Source of the DNA: Rhizaria sp. SCN 62-66
Taxonomy: Eukaryota > Rhizaria, unplaced
Assembly: GCA_001724265.1 (NCBI GenBank)
Contig: MEDY01000107.1
Location: 1 to 64,000, forward strand
Direction of reading: 5' to 3'
Length of the DNA stretch: 64,000 nt
The position numbers were made by a program, and so were the translations under genes. The notes below the pieces were generated by a model, which searched no databases, was not told the origin of the DNA, and saw only the letters and a program-made list of their open reading frames with translations. Position 1 is the stretch's first letter, and every line of letters starts with the position of its first letter. Positions 58,551 through 64,000 of this stretch are shown here, piece after piece.

Positions 58551-61500
58551 ATGTCAACGCCTATTTCCTCCCGCGCGCCCGCGTCCGTGACCGGCGCGTG
58601 GTCTTCTCAGCCGTCTGTGCCGACGTTTTCCGCACTCGACGACGCTGCGACATGTCCCACCTCTCTCGCCTCGCGCCCGCTCGTCACACACGCCGTCCTA
58701 GCGGAGTTTGACGTCGACGCGGGCGCCATCGTGCGCGCACAGGTTCCCGAACCAGTCCCCGGCCTTTCGCCGGCCATGCTCGCTGACCAGATGCTGCCCG
58801 ACGGCACGCACGCGCGCGTCTCGGACTGGAGCGTTTTGCGTCTCGCCCGCGACCCGCCGCCCGCTCCAGGGCTCCCGCGCGCGCGCCGGCTCCCGCATCC
58901 GCGCTGCCCGGCCGCCTTTGCGCCCTACTTTTCCGCGACGCCGCCCGCTGGCCCCGCACACGCGTACTGGTCGATCACGCGCTCCCCATCGCTCAACGAC
59001 GATCCACGCTCACCTCTGCTCTGCCTCACGCTCGTCCACACCCGCAAGGACCCTGCGGCCCGCCGCGGCGCCGTCTGCCGCGCGCTCGCGCTTGTGTGCC
59101 GCCACCGCTGGCACTGGGCCTTGCGCGCTGTGCTCTCGGCCGCGTTGCCGCTCGTCTTCGACCTCCCAGACTCAGCGCTTGCACCCGCGCTGCAGGCGCT
59201 GTTGGACGACGTCAACGCCGCATTCCTCACGCACTACTTCGCGCTGCTGCAGGAGCGCGAGCGCGCGCTGCGGGCGGCCCCCGCACTGGGCCGCGCACAC
59301 ACGCACACCGCGGCCTGGCTCGGCGCCGTTGCCGCGCACGGCGGCGCGCTCTCGGGCCTCGGCGCCGCCACGGCCGACGCGCCCGCCGGCGCCGGCGCGC
59401 TGCCAGACGCCACCCAGGGCCCGCTCGCCGGCTGCGCGCGCGGAAGCACGTTCGCCGTCTTCTTCCCGCGCCTCGCCGCGCTTATCGGCGCCGCTTCGCT
59501 GACGCCCGTGCCCGTGACAGTGCCGTGGCTGCTCGCGCCAGACGCTGTGCTCGAGGCATCGGCGTACTTCCTGCTCACACTCGTGACGCCCGCGGCCGCG
59601 CTCGCCGCCGTGGCCGCCGCGGCGGCGCAGCGGCGCGTTGTCGTGCTCGGCTTTCAGCGACCTGCGCACGAAGTGGCGCGCGCCGTCGCTGCGGTCACGG
59701 CGCTGGCAGGACTCGGCCCCGCGCGGCTGGAGCTTGTCTTCGCCGCCGCGGCCGCGGGGACCGACTCTGCCCACGTGCACGCGCTCGCCACCGAGGGCTG
59801 CGGAGGCCCGGACGACGCGCTTGAGGCGACTGCGCGCGCGGCCGAGCCCTTCGCGGTGCCCGGCCCTTCGCTTCTGCACCGCACATACCCGTATACGTCG
59901 CTTACAGACCTCTCGTTCCTGCGCGGCCAGCTCCGCCGCGCGCCCGCTGCGCCGCACGGCGCGGTGTTTCTTCCTGCGCTGCGCGAAGGCTTTGTGGCCG
60001 GCGCGACGAACCCGCTGTTTGAGTCGCGCCCGCAGTGGTGGGACGTGCTGCTCGACCTCACCACGGGCACCGCGCGCGACTCGGCGCTGCTCCGCGTGCC
60101 CGCCTCGGGCGCCAATGGGCTTCCGCCGATCGCCGGCCCCGGCGGCAGCGTGCACAGCGCGATCAAGGGCGACGTTGCCGTGGTGCCCGATCCGCCCGCG
60201 CCGGACCACAACGATAGCGATTACTGGTACTTCGCGGCCCTCGCACGGGATGCCCTCGCCGCCGCCGCAGGGCCCTTAGGCGCTGCTGCTGCGTCGGGGC
60301 AGTACCGCAGCGCGCGCAGCAGCAACGCCGACGCGCTTACCACAGATGCTGCCGCCGCGAACGACGACGATGGCTACAACGGCGGCGGCGATGATGACGA
60401 TGCTGAGGCCGAAGACGCCGCCGCGCGCGCCGGAGGCTACGGCATGCGCGTGCTGCCCGGCGCCGCTTCCCCGCTGATCCCGCTGCCACCAGTCGCCGGC
60501 GCCGCCTCCACACCGCTGCCTGACCCCGCTGCCGGCCTCCTGCGCCGCTCCCTGGCTTCCGCACAGGCCGCGCACGCCGCCGCGCTCGCGCCGCCGCCGC
60601 CGCCGTCCGCGCCCGGCGTACCCGCATCCCCGACACTCGCGGTCCCGGCCGTGCACCCGGTCCCCGCACTCGCCGCGGGCGCCGTCGCCGCCACCGCTGC
60701 GGCCGTCTGCGCGCCGCTGCTCACCGCGCCCGGCGGCCACGTCCGCGTTGCCGTTGCGTTGCCCGAGGCCGACACGGTCTCCGTCCCACTCGCGCCACGC
60801 GGACAGGGCGCGCTCGACGGCTCTCTTGCGCACGGGCACGTCGCCGCCGCCGCCCTCGATGTGCCGGTCGCTGTTACAGTCCCGCTCGGCGCCGCCGCAG
60901 CTGACGCCGACGCGCCCGCTGCGCTGCTGCCGCTGGAGCTGACGCGGCTCGCGCATTACCCGCGTCTTCCGCGCGCGCTGCTGGGCGCCCCTACGGCGAC
61001 GCACGCGCCCGCCAACGCCACTACGGGCGCGAACGCGAGCGCGAGCGCGACTGCGGCTGCGGCCGCGTCTGTGGATGCCAGCGCGAGCAACGCCGCGGCA
61101 GCGTCGGCGATTCCGCGGAGCGCACCGCCGCGTCTTTCTGTTTCTGGCGAGGGGTAGCCGCAGCTCCAGATGGGCTCCGCGAGAGGCGAGCTCGAGCTCG
61201 AGCTTGACCTTGAGTCGTCCACGGACAACGCCGCGGATGGCGCTGCCGCTGCCTCGGCGCCCGAGTCGGCACCGCCGGCGCAGGCGGCAACTGTCGGCGG
61301 CGGTGGCGCAGACGCGGCGACGTTGCTGCCGATGCTGTCTACCGCGCTGACTACGGTCGCGGGTGCTGCGCGTGACGCCGCCGCGGGCGCGCGCACTGAG
61401 TTGGCCGACGCCGCGCTGTCCGCCACTGGCGCTGCGCTGACTGCGTTCTCTCAGCTCTCGCAACAGGCGCAGCAGGCGCTTGGCGACACGCTCGGCTACC

Positions 61501-63482
61501 CGCGCGCGCCTGCCGCGCTGCCGCACGACAGCGCCGACAACAGCAGTTTCAACTCAGTCACGGACCCGACTGCCGCGACAGTCGCCGACGTGGCGACCGC
61601 GGCCGCTGGCACGACGCAGCGCGCTGTGCTGTACAGTTTTACGGCTGCAGCGCTGCCCGCCGCGCTGGGCGTTGCCGACACGGCCGTGGTGCCGTCTCAG
61701 GCGTCCGTGGGCTGGACCGCGCCCGCCAAGGCGCACGAATCCCTGCGCGAGCGCATCGCCGCCGACCTAGCCACCGCGGCGCAGGCCGAGGGCTGGAAGG
61801 TCGCCGGCGACCGGCTGGTGTACCGCGGCTCAGCGCTGGCGCTATCCTTTGCACGCACGCGCGGGCTCGCTCTGGCGGCCGCTGCGGCGGGTCGCCAGGT
61901 CCCCGCGACGGCGGTCGACCCCACCTCCGCGCTGGCCGCCGCGATGACTGCGCCCGGCTCCGCGCTGGCGAGCTACGCCCCGCGCGGCGCCGCTGGCACC
62001 GAGTCCGCTCTGCCGCTGCCCGCCGGTGCAGCGCAGCGCGCGGCCGTTGGCGGATACCAGCGGCGGCGCGAGGCGCGCGTGGCGTTTGTGTTTGCCGAGC
62101 TCTTCTCCGCGCTGCTGCGGTCGGCGCTGTGGGCGCGCTGGTGGGGCGACGAGGCCTCGCGCCGCGCCGCCGCCACTGGGCTCGGCCGCGACCTCCACGC
62201 GATGCTCAACTCCCGCGCGTCCGCTGTGCTGCGTCTGTCAACCGCGGAGACGAACGCTGCGACCGCGGGCGCGCTGCGGCGTTGGCTGCGCGCTCACGGG
62301 CTGCCGTTGGGCTCCGCGGCGGCGGCGCTGCGGTTGGTGCAGGCCCGCGGCGGCAGCGCGCTGGACGTCTTCTGCGCCGCGACCAACACCGCGCCCCCCG
62401 GGCTCTGGGAGCCTTCCGCGGCGCCCGCGCGCTGGGGCGACCCGTGGCACGAGGCCGAGTGCGTGCCGCGCGCTGCCGCGGCCGCGACGGCGGGCGCCAC
62501 GACGGTCTGGTGCGAGTGTCCGCCGCTGCGTCTACCTCTGGCCGTGCGCGGCGGCGTCGCAGTGCCGCCCGCGCCGACTGTCGCGGCTGCCACCGAGGCT
62601 GCCGCGGCGCCGTACTATCTGCGCGTGCCCGCAGGGCTGGCCGCGCCGTCTCTGTCGGCCGCAGCGCCGCCGACGACGGGCACGATCGGCGGCGGCAGTG
62701 CGCTGCTCGACGTTTCACTCGACGGCGCTCTCGCGGCCGCGCCAGTGATTGCTGGTGCCGGCGCGACGTTATCGACGGCGGCATCGGGCGTGGAGGCGCC
62801 TAATGGCAATGCGCTGCGCTACCTGCTGCCGTGCCCGCGCCCGCCCAACTGCGCTCACAACGGCGGGCTCGTTCAAGACAGTAACGGCTCCGACAGCCAC
62901 CACGCGATCGCTAACATCGGCAACGACAGCGGCGACGCGAGCGCTCTGCGCCTTGCCGTGCCGCTTCCGCCCGCGCCCCCCGCGGTTGCTGGCGCCGCCG
63001 CGGCGCTGCTGCCCGTGGTCACGCAGCGCGGCGCGCCCCGCATCTGGCACCGGCTGTGGTCGCGCGCCACCGCAGTCCGCTCGCAGGCTCTGCATGGACC
63101 GCGCGCGGCGGCGCTGGCGGCGCAGCTCACACAGCTGCTGCTCACCGGCGACTGCGGCTGCGCGGGCTGCGGATACGCTCCCGCTGAGAGTGGCGCTGAC
63201 AGCGAGTTTGACGTGCGTGAGCGCGTGCTGGCTCTGCTGGGGTGCTTCCCTGCGCTGGGCGGGGGACTCACGCCTCTGCTCGCGCTCGCTCTGCACCCAC
63301 AGGCGCTGCCTCACGTCGCGAAGCTTGCTGCGGTTGTTACCACGCAGGTCGAGGGACGGGTTGTGCTGCGTGCGGCCAATTTGGCTGTCAAGCGCGCGAT
63401 GTCGGCCGCGATGATGCGCAATGACGGCTGCACCCTGCTCTCGGCCGAAGAGACAAACACGGTTTACGCGGCGCTTCTGTAA
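58551..63482 (+). CDS. DENN-domain protein of the Afi1 type, extended through an in-frame TAG
   Basis: 1,643 residues from ATG 58551 to TAA, with TAG at codon 869. The N-terminus matches the Afi1 Arf-docking/uDENN type: VLAEFDVDAGAIVRAQVPEP, then QMLPDGTHARVSDWSV (about 78-93) and VHTRKDPAARRGAVCRALAL. A DENN core follows (VPWLLAPDAVLEAS...RRVVVLGF) and the hallmark GATNPLFESRPQWWDVLLDL near 483-503. Such proteins act in vesicle traffic, polarity and Rab activation. The part beyond the TAG (about 770 residues) is Ala-rich but includes globular stretches (RRREARVAFVFAELFSALLR, LRRWLRAHGLPLGSAAAALRL) and ends in VKRAMSAAMMRNDGCTLLSAEE. No family was recognised for it. The ATG was chosen because the upstream frame has no ATG. 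Confidence 0.85.
61155..61157 (+). other. In-frame TAG (codon 869 of the DENN gene)
   Basis: The codon falls between SVSGEG and PQLQMGS. The frame continues 774 codons with the same codon bias. Probable sense codon; a separate downstream gene starting at ATG 61170 is the standard-code alternative. Confidence 0.75.
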
Positions 63483-63956
63483 GAGACACCGGGAAAATAA
63501 TATATATTCTACGTAGTAATAATTTTATTAGTGCCAAATTCAGTGTTATATAATACATAAATCTTCATTAACCCCATGGTACTCGTGATATTGCGTGTTT
63601 TCGGGGTCTCTGCTCGTGCTAACGCGCTGCTGCGGGCTTCGCTGTTCCCGCCCTTCAGAGAGTCTTTGATATGGGTCATATATCCGTCATCATCGCCATA
63701 TAATTGCACGGCTTAGATTAATAATTGGTTTTGTAAGTGAACACTATTTAATTTTTGCATAGACGCTCATTGGCCATCCCACACATCATCCCCCACTTTC
63801 ACCGCGCCTTCATACCATCCTTGCCCACAGGTCAAAGAAGAGCTCTCGAGCTCGCAACATCCTGCGTTTAGCGACAGAACCGACACGCACAGTATTGTAC
63901 ACACATCTTACCTGATATAACACCGGCTGCGCGGTCGCAGACAGAATATCTCCCGC
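63483..63956. other. Intergenic region at the right edge
   Basis: 474 AT-rich bases. The first half looks like a 3' flank (AATAATATATATT). A GATATAA at 63914-63920, about 37 bases before the next ATG, is a possible TATA-like element. Confidence 0.45.
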
Positions 63957-64000
63957 ATGTCGATTAGTCTTGTTGAGGCCCTCACGGTCCTCAACTTCAC
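63957..64000 (+). CDS. Probable start of a further gene (truncated by window end)
   Basis: ATG at 63957 opens a frame to the end of the window, giving MSISLVEALTVLNF. The codons after the first four are G/C-ending like the other genes, and a TATA-like element lies just upstream. It is too short to identify. Confidence 0.4.
   Translation, partial: MSISLVEALTVLNF

Noticed and set aside
1-64000. tRNA, rRNA, snRNA, CRISPR, transposon and viral genes
   Set aside because: I scanned the spacers by eye for tRNA B-box-like motifs, snRNA landmarks, reverse transcriptase or transposase motifs and found none. A covariance-model scan could still find small RNAs.

Overview
This is nuclear DNA of a eukaryotic protist. 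The genes are long, GC-rich and rich in alanine codons. Introns are few and short (four seen, 96-141 nt). Intergenic DNA is AT-rich. The gene set is purely eukaryotic: calmodulin, a DHHC acyltransferase, a DEK1-type transmembrane calpain, a cyclin-dependent kinase, an EDR2-type (DUF1336) protein, an ELMO-domain protein, a COPI-associated-like protein, AP-3 delta adaptin and a DENN/Afi1 protein. I cannot name the species.

Layout. Bases 2-211: 3' end of a calmodulin gene (+). 928-2706: DHHC enzyme (-). 3125-19094: giant multi-pass calpain-like protein (+). 19856-24961: CDK with a very long disordered tail (+). 24962-29158: 4.2 kb without a credible gene, T-rich then A-rich on the + strand. 29159-30256: EDR2-domain protein (-), two exons. 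31033-37845: alanine-rich coiled-coil protein (+). 38162-46615: cell-surface protein with 16 tandem repeats (+). 46869-47762: membrane-anchored ELMO protein (-). 48020-48682: four-helix membrane protein (-). 49501-53763: AP-3 delta (-). 54273-54646: small unrecognised two-exon gene (+). 55333-57867: unrecognised helical-repeat protein (+). 58551-63482: DENN/Afi1 protein (+). 63957-64000: probable start of another gene (+).

The main discovery is that four genes can only be read whole if UAG is a sense codon. Seven in-frame TAG codons interrupt otherwise continuous frames: one 27 codons after a start codon, one inside a tandem-repeat unit, three in a single gene. No gene whose end is visible stops at TAG (ten TAA, three TGA). 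The simplest reading is a nuclear code in which UAG is reassigned and UAA/UGA remain stops. Regulated readthrough is the alternative; one TAG is followed after 8 nt by a perfect 14-bp hairpin. The sequence does not fix which amino acid UAG encodes.

Secondary findings: the calpain has lost its catalytic residues; the DHHC enzyme keeps DHHC but lacks most zinc ligands; all four introns share an unusual 5' splice site, GTRCGY. Several genes act in membrane traffic (AP-3 delta, DENN/Afi1, ELMO, COPI-associated-like, DHHC). They do not form an operon, and neighbouring genes look independently transcribed.
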